Below, piece after piece: positions 33,460 to 44,293 of a stretch of 64,000 nt of DNA. The position numbers and the translations under genes are program-made. The notes below the pieces were generated by a model. The model searched no databases and was not told the DNA's origin. It saw only the letters and a program-made list of their open reading frames with translations. Numbering within the stretch: position 1 is the first letter of the stretch; every line of letters begins with the position of its first letter. Source of the stretch: Hermatobates lingyangjiaoensis (taxonomy: Eukaryota > Arthropoda > Insecta > Hemiptera > Hermatobatidae); contig JAPFBL010000034.1 in the NCBI GenBank assembly GCA_026182355.1, positions 1,116,001 through 1,180,000 on the forward strand, given 5' to 3'.

Positions 33460-34860
33460 TAAATTTAAATTAAAACTAAGATGACATGCATAATTCATTA
33501 GATCTTATTTGGACTTTTTAAGGCATTAAGTTTTTTTGTTTTTTTTTAGACCAAGTAATTTATTTCCAGACTTAACAAAATTTCCTCCGAAATCGAGCCT
33601 TAATTACTCTTCGGTCAAGTCCACAATATACCGCCAAGTTTTCTATTTTACATTTTGTATATTAATATCTCTTGTATTTAATTTGAAAAATGAATTATTA
33701 ACATTGATTATTTAAATTATTTTAACAAATGCTAAGTATTTGTACTTAAGTGTAAATCAAAATATAAATGTCTCGTTATCTTTTAATTAATTAACTGTTT
33801 TAAATATTTTTTTATTTTTGTGATTTGAAAAATTTTAAAATAAGACATAGATAGTGGATTTATGTTGATCCATATCTCTGAGAGATATGTAGCGTAATAG
33901 ACATGACTGCATGTTGATGAACGACTTGATGGTGTCATCTGTGTGCAGGGATGATCATTTGTCTAGGTTAGATATAACCTAACTTAACCTATCCTGACCA
34001 TGACCTGGCATGGCTTTTTTATAAATGACGAGTGATGGGTTCCTTAATGACTTTCTATGGGTTTTTGGGACCTGTGAATTAAGGTTTCATATCTACAGTG
34101 GAGAAGAGAATAAAAAGTTTACATTATAATTGTAAAAACTCTAGATTTCATGGTCAGGAATTTATGTTTGAGGCTATCTGATTTATAAGCCATAGATTTT
34201 CGTCTCAAAGGAGAAATCAGCTGTATTGTTTTATGAATGACTAGTGTCATAGCGTCCATGAATATGTAATAGTGTTGAGTGACTTAATGGCTTAATAACG
34301 ACATAGGTATATGTTACAGACTACACGAAGTATAAGCCATGCCTTTATGTTTTATGAAATTGACTTACTTGAGTCATGCCGATGTCTGAGTAATGTAATG
34401 GTCATATCTAAGTATTAAGTAACAAGTAATTACCTAAATTCTGTGTTAGAGGCATTTGAATTCATGAATATAAATATATATCAAATAGTAAGTTACTACT
34501 AACCATGCCTTTGTGCTTCAGGAGACGTACTTGATTGTCTCCGGACACTTGACTGATTGCCATGTATATATCTGTCTGGCATGAGTGACTTCATGGTTAT
34601 GTCAGTTGGGACTAACGAGTGCTTTAATCAGTTAGACAAGGTGAGAACATATAACTTAATGGACTTTATGTAAGTCATGCATATTATATTTTTTGACTTA
34701 TAACAGAATGATCGTGGTTAGTTGTATCTTATGATAATTGTCATATCTGATAGATATTGCAATCTGATATTGTAATCCGATAGATATCTGATGTAATCCT
34801 TATGTCGCGACTAACAATTCCGGATGGGAGGCTTACGACTGTTGATCTTTTTGTTTATTG
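33460..34860. other. Unrecognised, word-repetitive DNA
   Basis: From 33850 to 34780 related phrases recur (GACTTAATGG, CATGCCTTTATG/CATGCCTTTGTG, GACTTACTTGAGTC, ATATCTGATAGATAT), suggesting a very degenerate tandem repeat. No unit length is secure. Confidence 0.3.
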
Positions 34861-34861
34861 T

Positions 34862-35168
34862 TTAATCTGATCCCCTAGTGGTTGATAACCTCAGCCGTTT
34901 ACCTGCTTTTTGTTTGATCGGTGATTAAAAGATTCTAAATTGGTGATTCAAAGATCTACATTCTTCATTTCAAAAATTCTACAGTCTACATTGAGAGTCC
35001 TAAATTTTGCCTAACTTAAGTGCATTTTGTGCAGGGATCTTTAACGAGTACCTGACTCCTTAAAATTTATTTACCTTTCGCGTGAAGAAATCGAGGGCCA
35101 GGTCGGGATCAAACCCCGGACTTACCAGACCAGAGGCGAGTACGTTAACCACTGGCCCAAGCAATGTA
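34862..35168 (-). mobile_element. tRNA-derived SINE, copy 5, alternative tail
   Basis: The head on the minus strand is GCCAGTGGTTAACGTACTCG with a B-box-like GGTTTGATCCC. The tail contains the CACCGATCAAACAAAAAGCA, GGTAAACGGCTGAGG sequence shared with copy 2. It contains a deletion of the mid-body. Confidence 0.75.
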
Positions 35169-35384
35169 CGAGTATTGCAAGCTCTTTCTATTCACCCGAG
35201 AGAATTGAATGACCCTGACTGTGTTTTACAGACAAGTGACATAAGCCCAAGTACATTTTTAGTAATGTATTACAGGTTATTTCTATAAATCAGAAAAGAT
35301 TGAATTAATGAGCAAACCGGTGTTTTATAAAAAGTGAATCAAGATTACGCATATGCGCAGATTAATTACTTAACTGGAGCAAGC

Positions 35385-35520
35385 ATACTGACCTGTTGAC
35401 TGGTAGATCTGGTTACGATTCTGTCCCTTGATTTTTTCACGCAGGATATGAATAAATCTGAGTACATCAGATTTCCCTAGAATAATGGTTCGAGATAATG
35501 GTCTTGTAAGTTATGTTAAA
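35385..35520 (+). mobile_element. Decayed SINE fragment
   Basis: GACTGGTAGATCTGGTTACG, ATTCTGTCCCTTGATTTTTT, CACGC, GAATAAATCTGAGTACATCA: the B-box region and early body of the SINE family on the plus strand, badly eroded. Confidence 0.5.
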
Positions 35521-35569
35521 TTCCTTTCCCGTGATGTTAGTTTTCAGTTGTATTAAGATTGTTGATATC

Positions 35570-35785
35570 TATTAAAGAGTTTCAAAAAACTGTCTCAATG
35601 TCCTTGGGACAACTTATTTGGGAATTACCACCAGGTATTCGTAAGACTGTCAGGAGACTGGAACAGCTTAGTTTGAAAGTCGTTAATACCGAAGCTGCGG
35701 TACATTTCAACAAAATATGCCTCCAAGAAGATTTACTGCCAACTACCAAGTCAAAATATTTGGATATATATATATATATATATGA
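35570..35785 (+). pseudogene. PLE N-terminal ORF fragment, truncated at (TA)n
   Basis: The frame reads WELPPGIRKTVRRLEQLSLK, VNTEAAVHFNKICLQEDLLP and then runs into (TA)n coding IYIYIY. The pattern L-x-x-L-x-x-K-x-x-x ... F-N-x-x-C-x-x-x-x-L-L-P is the PLE N-terminal block, as in the fragments at 10.5 and 48.5 kb. The frame is intact but the copy ends at the microsatellite. Confidence 0.65.
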
Positions 35786-35789
35786 TGAA

Positions 35790-36542
35790 TATTGTATAAC
35801 ACTATAGCTCTAATTATTCCTTATAATTTTGTGGTAACAAGCGTTATATTGGAAGACTAATCCTCAAACTTTTTAATATTGCATGGTGCAAGGTAAAACA
35901 GAATAAGTACATTATGTGGGAGGTATAATAACATTATATGTTATGCATCAATTACAATCCTTAATTGACATACTATTGTAAAAGCTCACTGAAAATGCTA
36001 TTATAAATTTGTTTAGATCTAAATTATAAGAATAATCTGCTTTCATCTCAATAGATTGTACGAAATACATTTATTTTTTTAGTAGATTAGAGTTTATTTT
36101 TTAAGTTATAATTACTTTCAATTATTACTGAATGGAATAATAAACTTGAGCAAGAAAGTTGAAACAGAGTTTCCTTTGGGTCATAACAATAAATAACTAA
36201 TTTCAGTTCACGCTTTGAAAATTGAATGACGCAAAGAAGTTTTAAGTGAGTGACATTTATTAAATAATCTTGAGTGAAGAAAATTGTAGTAGAGTTCAAA
36301 TAAAAATAGGAAAAATGATGACAAACTTTAAATGTTTAATATTTTTTATAATAAGAAGCCCTAGAACTTTGCAAGTGCAAACAATAATATTAATAATTAA
36401 ACTGGCCATTTTCTTTTGGTTATTTATGTCATTTATGTATTGAATGATTTCAATCTGCAAGCACTGAACGCCGCTAATTCAGGTCTACTACTTGTAGCCT
36501 TAAAAAAAAAAATGTGTTTTCAGTAGAGTCACACTCTGCTTA
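35790..36542. other. Nothing recognised
   Basis: AT-rich DNA leading up to the satellite array. Confidence 0.4.
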
Positions 36543-37604
36543 GCTAGTTAGACATGATCTGTATCCTTCCTGCCAATTCCTCCAAATACTCGTAGCTCTT
36601 GTCATTCATTTGGTAATGTTAGGTTAGGCTAGATCACACTTAGGTTAGACATGATCTGTATCCTTCCTGCCAATTCCTCCAAATACTCGTAGCTCTTGTC
36701 ATTCATTTGGTAATGTTAGGTTAGGCTAGATCACACTTAGGTTAGACATGATCTGTATCCTTCCTGCCAATTCCTCCAAATACTCGTAGCTCTTGTCATT
36801 CATTTGGTAATGTTAGGTTAGGCTAGATCACACTTAGGTTAGACATGATCTGTATCCTTCCTGCCAATTCCTCCAAATACTCGTAGCTCTTGTCATTCAT
36901 TTGGTAATGTTAGGTTAGGCTAGATCACACTTAGGTTAGACATGATCTGTATCCTTCCTGCCAATTCCTCCAAATACTCGTAGCTCTTGTCATTCATTTG
37001 GTAATGTTAGGTTAGGCTAGATCACACTTAGGTTAGACATGATCTGTATCCTTCCTGCCAATTCCTCCAAATACTCGTAGCTCTTGTCATTCATTTGGTA
37101 ATGTTAGGTTAGGCTAGATCACACTTAGGTTAGACATGATCTGTATCCTTCCTGCCAATTCCTCCAAATACTCGTAGCTCTTGTCATTCATTTGGTAATG
37201 TTAGGTTAGGCTAGATCACACTTAGGTTAGACATGATCTGTATCCTTCCTGCCAATTCCTCCAAATACTCGTAGCTCTTGTCATTCATTTGGTAATGTTA
37301 GGTTAGGCTAGATCACACTTAGGTTAGACATGATCTGTATCCTTCCTGCCAATTCCTCCAAATACTCGTAGCTCTTGTCATTCATTTGGTAATGTTAGGT
37401 TAGGCTAGATCACACTTAGGTTAGACATGATCTGTATCCTTCCTGCCAATTCCTCCAAATACTCGTAGCTCTTGTCATTCATTTGGTAATGTTAGGTTAG
37501 GCTAGATCACACTTAGGTTAGACATGATCTGTATCCTTCCTGCCAATTCCTCCAAATACTCGTAGCTCTTGTCATTCATTTGGTAATGTTAGGTTAGGCT
37601 AGAA
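36543..37604. repeat. 97-bp tandem satellite, about 11 copies
   Basis: The unit is 97 bp (for example from 36551 to 36648) and contains GACATGATCTGTATCCTTCC, CTGCCAATTCCTCCAAATAC, TCGTAGCTCTTGTCATTCAT and TTGGTAATGTTAGGTTAGG. I see no difference between full copies. It contains TTAGGTTAGG, the arthropod telomere word, once per unit and CTTAGGTTAG once more at each junction. The last copy is cut by a hAT MITE at 37605. Confidence 0.95.
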
Positions 37605-37937
37605 CAGGGGTTCTCAGCCTTTATTAGCCCATTCACCCCTCTCGCCATTTCCCACAATGCCATTCCCCCACCCCCTATTCTTCCCAAAGTAGTATACACA
37701 CTTTTACAACTTTACAGTGATTATGATTATAAGAGAATTTTACAAATAAAATGCTAATTATAATTATTGATGGATATATGAAATATTAATTCTATAAATT
37801 TTTTTAAAATTATAATTAAGAGGTCAAAACTTATAATAGCTTTCCTCACTCTGTAAACCTACTGTGGTCACAATTCACTCCCTGAAGATCCAAAATTAAC
37901 CCCTGGGGGTGAATTTCACCCCCTTTGAGAACCCCTG
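37605..37937. mobile_element. hAT MITE at the satellite edge
   Basis: The 333-bp element starts CAGGGGTTCTCAGCC and ends TTTGAGAACCCCTG. It is flanked by GGCTAGAA (37597-37604) and GGCTAGAT (37938-37945), one mismatch. Subterminal C-rich and G-rich blocks pair with each other. Confidence 0.88.
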
Positions 37938-38252
37938 GGCTAGATTGTAGTGGAACTCACACAAGAGAACACACATAGGCCGAATATCAGCCTTTGTGAT
38001 ACCACACAATGATGACTCTACATTAGGAAGTCCTACATTTTGGCTAACTCAAGTGTATTTTGAGAAGGGATCTTTAAAGAGTGCCTGACATCGTACAGGC
38101 TCGGGACGGCATAAAATATCCTTTCCGATGGACGTGCTCAGGTTTATTCACCTCCCGCGTGATAATCGACAACCAGAGGAGGTGTCGAACCCCTTGTCTA
38201 ACAGTCCCGAGGGAGCACGTTGCCACTGAGCTAACCTAGTGCCTTTGCCAAG
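37938..38252 (-). mobile_element. tRNA-derived SINE, copy 6
   Basis: Full length on the minus strand: head GTTAGCTCAGTGGCAACGTG and a B-box-like GGTTCGACACC, the body, and the GGCTGATATTCGGCCTATGT tail ending TCCACTACAAT next to the satellite/MITE junction. Confidence 0.8.
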
Positions 38253-40269
38253 GTTAAACTTATTACAATTAATATTCTTGTTACTATGTTATCATTAATA
38301 TTTCTGTATTATTATTAGTAATGTTATGACTATTTTTGTTTATGTTGTTATCAGGTTTATTATTTTTGATAATCACTGTTATTATAAGAGGCCTAGTTGT
38401 TAGTTACACTGATTAATTATTTTTACTCGTTAATTATTTTGTGCAAAGATAGACAATCATGGCAGGAGGATAGGAGGTTTAGATATTTCCATACAGCTAC
38501 TCTTTCTGTCAGTGTTTACCAACTTAATAAATGATTCATTCATTCAAATTCGACACTTAAAGTAGGAAGTGACGCTAGCTGTCCTGTCAGACAAGTAAGT
38601 CTTGTTTATTTTATATTTTGTCTAATAAGTGGGCAATGTGAAGACAGGTTTATAATGGCACGAGTCTGCTAATGAAATAATTATGCTGGGGAGAGTGCAT
38701 TGGTCTCTCGGGTCGCGGCTTCCCCTCAGACGAGTTGTCGAGACCTGCAGAGCACTTTCAAGAACTTTCCCACACGTCCTGACGCGCTCCGGCTTCTCAT
38801 TCATATTCATGCCCTCAGTTACCACTTTCATATTAAGTCACAATTTAATATTGCCAACTTCCTTCACAATTCAATTTATATCTACCAACTCCTTTTTACC
38901 TTCTTTGTTCCATATTAAATTCAGAATAGAATTATATTTCATCAGCATTTGCTTTTTATTCCACAATACAAAATAAAATTTATAGTTTTTTATTGAAGTA
39001 CATATAGTTTAAGGAACATTTCGTTAAAAGTTTTAATGCTTTAAAACAGTTCCTGCCTTTTGGTTACCATATTCTGACTATCACAGAATTTTTGAAAAAC
39101 TACTAATTCTTGATATCTCAGGTACATTAGTTTAAATTTTAAAAATTCATAATTCAGTTATAATTAAAAAAATAGTTTCTTTTAGTATATAAATTTTAAG
39201 AAGGAAACAAATAATACTATTAATGCTAATGATTCATTTCTCTCTTTAAACAAATGTAAATAAATTTCGATCCTCCATGGATCAAAAAGAAAAAGCTGTT
39301 TACTATTTTTAGGGTCATGGCGTTCATTTAAAAAAAAATTAAAGTTATTAAAGCCTTACAGTATGTAAGAGGAAAATGTCTTGAAAATTCATTTTTTAGT
39401 ATAACACCGTTTATGTTAATATTAATTACTTTAATTGCTTGATTACGTTGTCAGTTTCTTTTGGATATTTACACTAACGGAATTATTAGAAGCTAGCAGA
39501 CGTACCCGTCTTTGACGGGTATTGGACAAAAATTCTGAAATGACATCCCAAAATACTATTAAAGATATTATTTAATTATTATTATTAGATATTATAATAT
39601 TATTAGTAATTATAGCATAGTAGAAAAATTATTATTGGTACAGTCTATAACTGTATTAGATCTGGAGTTCCTTTGATATTTTCTAGTTTTAGATATTGAT
39701 TTCATATTTGTTTTTATTCTAGGTATACTTCTTATTTATTACATGAGTAGGTAGGACTCACTTTTTCAAAGTGAGTGAATCATGATAAAAGCAGATGAAA
39801 TTAGAAACAACTAACCATGCCTATTGTACTTATTGTACAGTATGAAAGACCTACAAACACCTCTATATTTTCGAAATCAAAATGTCTGTGTAGTCAGTAA
39901 AACTAGCTTTAAAGTCTATAACTTCGCTTCCACATTGAATTTCCAATCCATTCAAATCTCAGGTTTTAAGTTAGACATACTAATAATCTACAGATAAAGT
40001 TTCAGTTTGCAAAGACTTATGCTGGCTGAATAAACTTGTGAGAAAATTTTCCGGACAAAGAAATAAACGAATAGACAGAAATTTTTCTACGGATTGATTT
40101 GGTTTTTCTAATATATAAAACGTAAAGCTAACTTGAAATGAGTCAGTTATAAGTAATGTCCTGTCAAAACCTTTCGTTGATTTGTCAGATCAGTTTTCAC
40201 AAAAGAGGAATATATATATAAAAAAAAAGCATTGAACTTAAGTTTCGAACATTTAGTCTTCTTATTCAG
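38253..40269. other. AT-rich DNA with GC-rich island at 38640-38830
   Basis: The island (TGGTCTCTCGGGTCGCGGCT ... CCTGACGCGCTCCGGCTTCT) is open in three overlapping frames but none resembles a protein I know. A 39490-39530 phrase (GACGTACCCGTCTTTGACGG) resembles a repeat terminus. The end of this stretch would be intron before the 40270 exon. Confidence 0.4.
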
Positions 40270-40395
40270 GCAACATCTGTTCGTCAGAAAGATGAGAGAT
40301 GGAAATATGCCAACACCTTACACCTTGGAGTGGGCCAACCTGCTGAACACTTAAGAAAATTTACTGATAAGTTTGATCGGAGAAATAAGCAGTAA
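40270..40395 (+). CDS. Candidate terminal coding exon
   Basis: After TTAGTCTTCTTATTCAG the sequence is open for 41 codons in phase 0 and stops at TAA 40393-40395: ATSVRQKDERWKYANTLH, LGVGQPAEHLRKFTDKFD, RRNKQ. Composition and codon use look like a genuine host protein C-terminus (mixed charge, W, Y, G and P). It could belong to the same transcription unit as 33104-33352 by alternative splicing, but the phase of the 33204 donor (2) does not fit this frame. A phase-2 reading gives a shorter frame to an early stop. The family is not recognised. Confidence 0.45.
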   Translation, partial: ATSVRQKDERWKYANTLHLGVGQPAEHLRKFTDKFDRRNKQ

Positions 40396-40499
40396 AATTA
40401 AAATTAACGTACTACCACTTATTAAGTTATAAAATCTGAAACAGCTTAACTGTTAGATATCATTCTCAATTAGTATATAATTACTAACTTTATCATAAT

Positions 40500-41035
40500 G
40501 AGGTTAGGTTGTAGTGGCAGTCCCCCACAAGGAAACACACATAAGCCGAACATTAACCCTTTGTCATACTACACAAAGAAGACTGATTCTACAGTGGGAG
40601 TCCTAAATTTTGCCAAACTCAAGTGTATTTAGAGTAGGGATCTTTAACGGGTACCTGACATCAAACAGACTTGAGACGGAGGCTTAACGTTTATTTTGTT
40701 TGTTTTTGTTTTGTGTGATGTCTGTCGTGGACGCCCGCCTCTGCGAGGTCCACCTTGGGTGCGCCGTGGAATGTAAGATCGCAAATTTGATTTGCGAATA
40801 TTGTTAAGTATCACGGCGTGGCTAAAGGGCGCCACGTAAAAAACATCGACCTGCTCTGCTTTGTTCCATATAATGGTCGACAGGCTGAATGGTTTATGGG
40901 AAGAAATCAAAACAGGCTAAACGTTCTCTCCGAGAGACGATGTTATCAGATTTGTTCACTTTCTACGTGAATAAATCGAGAACCAGAGTGGGTATTGAAC
41001 CCCCGACCTACCATTTCAGAGCCTCAATCAGAACC
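40500..41035 (-). mobile_element. tRNA-derived SINE, copy 7, interrupted
   Basis: The 3' tail (GGCTTATGTGTGTTTCCTTG, GACTGCCACTACAACCTAAC) lies at 40500-40560, the body at 40561-40691, then a 223-bp retroposon, then the remaining body and tRNA-like head at 40926-41035 (GGTTCAATACCC). Confidence 0.8.
40692..40914 (-). mobile_element. Unidentified retroposon with 11-bp target duplication
   Basis: It lies in SINE copy 7 between GGCTTAACGTT (40681-40691) and GGCTAAACGTT (40915-40925). On the minus strand it ends in an A-rich tail (ACAAAACAAAAACAAACAAA), so it is a retroposed minus-strand copy. It is GC-rich and open for most of its length: FYVAPFSHAVILNNIRKSNL, RSYIPRRTQGGPRRGGRPRQ. It has no tRNA-like boxes. 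It could be the 3' end of a LINE or a processed transcript; I do not recognise it. Confidence 0.6.
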
Positions 41036-42193
41036 TCTTTGTTATAATATAGCTGTAATATCAAACTCATGATAATGATGATATCATTTGTTAAAATGTT
41101 GCAATAATGATTTTATTATTTAACAGTTGAAATCATTGATGAATCTGGCTTGTTATTATTAACAAGCAGATAACAAACATCTCATCGGCTTCGTGTCATA
41201 ATCTACAGCCGTATCTGTCATATCGCGCATCCCAACACCGTTTCTAAATTCAACTTCCGCGAGTTCCCTTTAAAGACTGTCAATGCTACCTAACCTAAAT
41301 TACATTAAAATAAAACCAAAAATGCAATTGCTTGCCAAAGAGTTTCATAATATATTTGCTCACAGTAAACTGAGTAACAGACCTTATACACAGTAATGGG
41401 TGTAGGCCACTCCAGATTTGTTCCTTAATAAACAGAAAATGTATATTAACTCAAAAGTGATGTTTTGAATACTAATTTTATTGATCATAAATTATTGGTT
41501 ATCATTTCATTATGATGAAGAAACAATTTCAATAAATTAATTATTTCTTATCTATTTTAATCAATTTAAGGTTTTAAAATCCTGCATTACCTAAAAATGA
41601 ACTTGATAGTAGCAGATTTTAGTACTTTACTTCCTACAATGGCATGCATTATGAAATTGTAGTCCCTTTTTATTCATTTTTAGGAAGATATAAGTATAAA
41701 ATTTGAATTTTTCAGTGATTACAAGAGCGTAAACTAATTTTATTTGTCTTGGTGTAATGTGCGATTGTTGTCTTTGCCATGTTGTGTTATAATGGTGATA
41801 AGACTATCATAATAGTGATAATCTTATCACACCATGACTTTTATAACTGTCAAATATAATATCTGATAGGTGATTGGGTGGTTGAGGAATTGCAAGATTT
41901 TTTTTATATACATTCATACATGCAAAATCCAGGCATAATTAATAAAATGTCGTATGCATATTCTATATTGATTGAAACATGCATTTCTGTTCAATTCTCA
42001 AAATAGGTTTTTTCATTATCATTATAGTTGCTTAATATACAGCATGTTAAATAGTGGTAAACACTAAAAACCAAAACTGTTATGTCATCACGCAAAAATG
42101 AAAAAAATGTGAAGGTAGCTCGCAAGCATCGGTCAAAAACTTAGAAAGCGATTTTTTGTACGACACCATTGTTTGTTTGTTATATATATATAA
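41036..42193. other. Mostly unrecognised; short GC-rich minus frame at 41160-41275
   Basis: The minus strand reads RELAEVEFRNGVGMRDMTDT, AVDYDTKPMRCLLSAC-stop from about 41271 to 41161, with coding-like composition but no start or splice site. 41395-41450 shares GTGTAGGCCACTCCAGATTT with 63.45 kb (repeat R2). 41790-41855 holds a small imperfect palindrome. Confidence 0.4.
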
Positions 42194-43576
42194 GTGTGTT
42201 CTCTAATCGGGGTTCGGTCAACTTTTTGACCAAACCCCGATTAGAGAACACACCAATTCTATCTAACGGTCGATATATTATTGAATCTGTTATATATATA
42301 TTGATAAAAGTATCGACCGTGAAATAGAAACAAAAATAAAGTTTTCAGGACTCTGTCAGTTCTTTAGGTTCAAATTAAACTCTCATTCCAACGTTTTGGT
42401 TTTTATTTAAAACCTCTTTCGTGGGCAGAAGTATAAACTAATAAAACAGAAAAACTAAGTTTACATTAGAAATTTATTTAGCAAAAAAAAAATAGTCTGT
42501 GAATTTCAACAACGACTGTCTAGTTTTAATGAACACGTGACATTGTTATACTTCTGCCTATGAAAAAAAAGTTTTAAATAAAAACCGAAACATTGGCAAT
42601 GAGAGCTTAATTTGAATCTGGAGCACTAATGGAGTCCTGATAAACCTTAATTTTGTATGTATATATAATATATATCATATGAATACATATATCTAAAAAA
42701 ACATACTTATGGTTCTATTTATTGTATTGAAAATTTATGTGAAAGCAAATTACGAAGAATGTTTGCAATATATAATGGAACTTTATATATGACTAAGATC
42801 AGCGCAATGAATGTATTGCGTCAAATGGTTCAAGTTTAATCAATATGCTAGTATTGGGTTTCACTGTGATTGTTGGCATGAAATCATCATAGCTGTGTTA
42901 GTGAACCAGAGTGTTGCTGAATTTTGCAGAAATTATGTCAACAAGGTTTGTGTTGGCTCGATAGAGGCAGCATTTCTAAGTGTTTCATTTCAAACATAAC
43001 TCTGTTGTATCAATCGCACTTTGAAATAAAGTAAACATATTATCGATTTTGAAATGTCACATATTGATAATTAACATATCGACTGATTGTGGCAAATCGT
43101 TGTTTCATTAATATTGAATGCATAATTCAAACTTAATCGGCCTGTAGATTTCCAATAAATAGAACCATAAGTATGTTTTTTTAGATATATGTATTCATAT
43201 GATATATATTATATATACATACAAAATTAAGGTTTATCAGGACTCCATTAGTGCTCCAGATTCAAATTAAGCTCTCATTGCCAATGTTTCGGTTTTTATT
43301 TAAAACTTTTTTTTTCATAGGCAGAAGTATAACAGTGTCACGTGTTCATTAAAACTAGACAGTTGTTGTTGAAATTCACAGACTATTTTTTTTTTTTTCT
43401 AAATAAATTTCTAATGTAAACTTAGTTTTTCTGTTTTAAAAGTTTATACTTCTGCCCATGAAAGAGGTTTTAAATAAAAACCAAAACGTTGGAATGAGAG
43501 TTTAATTTGAACCTAAAGAACTGACCGAGTCCTGAAAACTTTAATTTTGTTTCTATTTCACGGTCGATACTTTTAT

Positions 43577-43640
<64 letters not shown>

Positions 43641-43735
43641 TAAATTCAATAATATATCGACCGTTAGGTAGAATAGGTGTGTTCTCTAATCGGGGTTTGG
43701 TCAAAAAATTGACCGAACCCCGATTAGAGAACACA

Positions 43736-43738
<3 letters not shown>
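42194..43738. repeat. Large inverted repeat made of PLE fold-backs
   Basis: The arms 42194-42724 and 43153-43738 are inverted copies with only scattered differences apart from (TA)n length, around a 428-bp unique spacer. Each arm itself contains a head-to-head pair of PLE termini (core-like CCAAAACGTTGG and CCGAAACATTGG, with GGTTTTAAATAAAAACC hairpins) and a CTCTAATCGGGG hairpin with a TTTTTGAC loop near its outer end. The (TA)n in the right arm is much longer than in the left. Confidence 0.9.
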
Positions 43739-43786
<48 letters not shown>

Positions 43787-44262
43787 CAAAATTTCACAAT
43801 AAACACGAGAAATAGAAATTGGTATCCAAACTACAATAAAAGAAGAGAAAAAAACTGAGATCTTTTAGCTGTAACAAGCGGTCTTTGTCATAGTCAAAAC
43901 TCATCTGAGATGAAAATAAATTTTTTTTTAATAAATAATTTGTTTATAATAAGAATTTAATCAAGACGTATCATTAAGTTTGAATTAATAAGATTTTAAT
44001 AAGCAGTTACATACATATGTGTCTACAGGTAAAAATTATTCCCTGTGTTTTTCAGTACTAAATTCCTGAATAATTAATAATTTCTTGGTCATGTATGACC
44101 AATAACAAATTATTTATTAAAAGAAAATTTATTTTCAATCAGATGAGTTTTGACTGTGACAAAGACCGCTTGTTACAGCTGAAAGATCTCAGTTTTTTTC
44201 TCTTCTCTTATTGTAGTTTGGACATCAATTTCTATTTCTCGTGTTTATTGTGAAATTTTGTT

Positions 44263-44291
<29 letters not shown>
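43739..44291. mobile_element. Family A-like fold-back between two (TA)n tracts
   Basis: The outer ends AACAAAATTTCACAATAAAC and its inverse lie against (TA)n at 43739-43785 and 44266-44291. Arms 43786-43935 and about 44100-44262 carry GTGACAAAGACCGCTTGTTA, CAGCTGAAAGATCTCAG and its inverse. The inner part also pairs (AAATAAATTTTTTTTTAA and AAAGAAAATTTATTTTC). The first hammerhead box is mutated (GTGACAAA). Confidence 0.78.

Positions 44292-44293
<2 letters not shown>

Noticed and set aside
36543..37604. Regular array resembling a CRISPR
   Set aside because: The whole 97-bp unit repeats without variable spacers and the DNA is eukaryotic; it is a satellite.
43576..43806. Ile-Tyr repeat protein
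   Set aside because: Translation of (TA)n.
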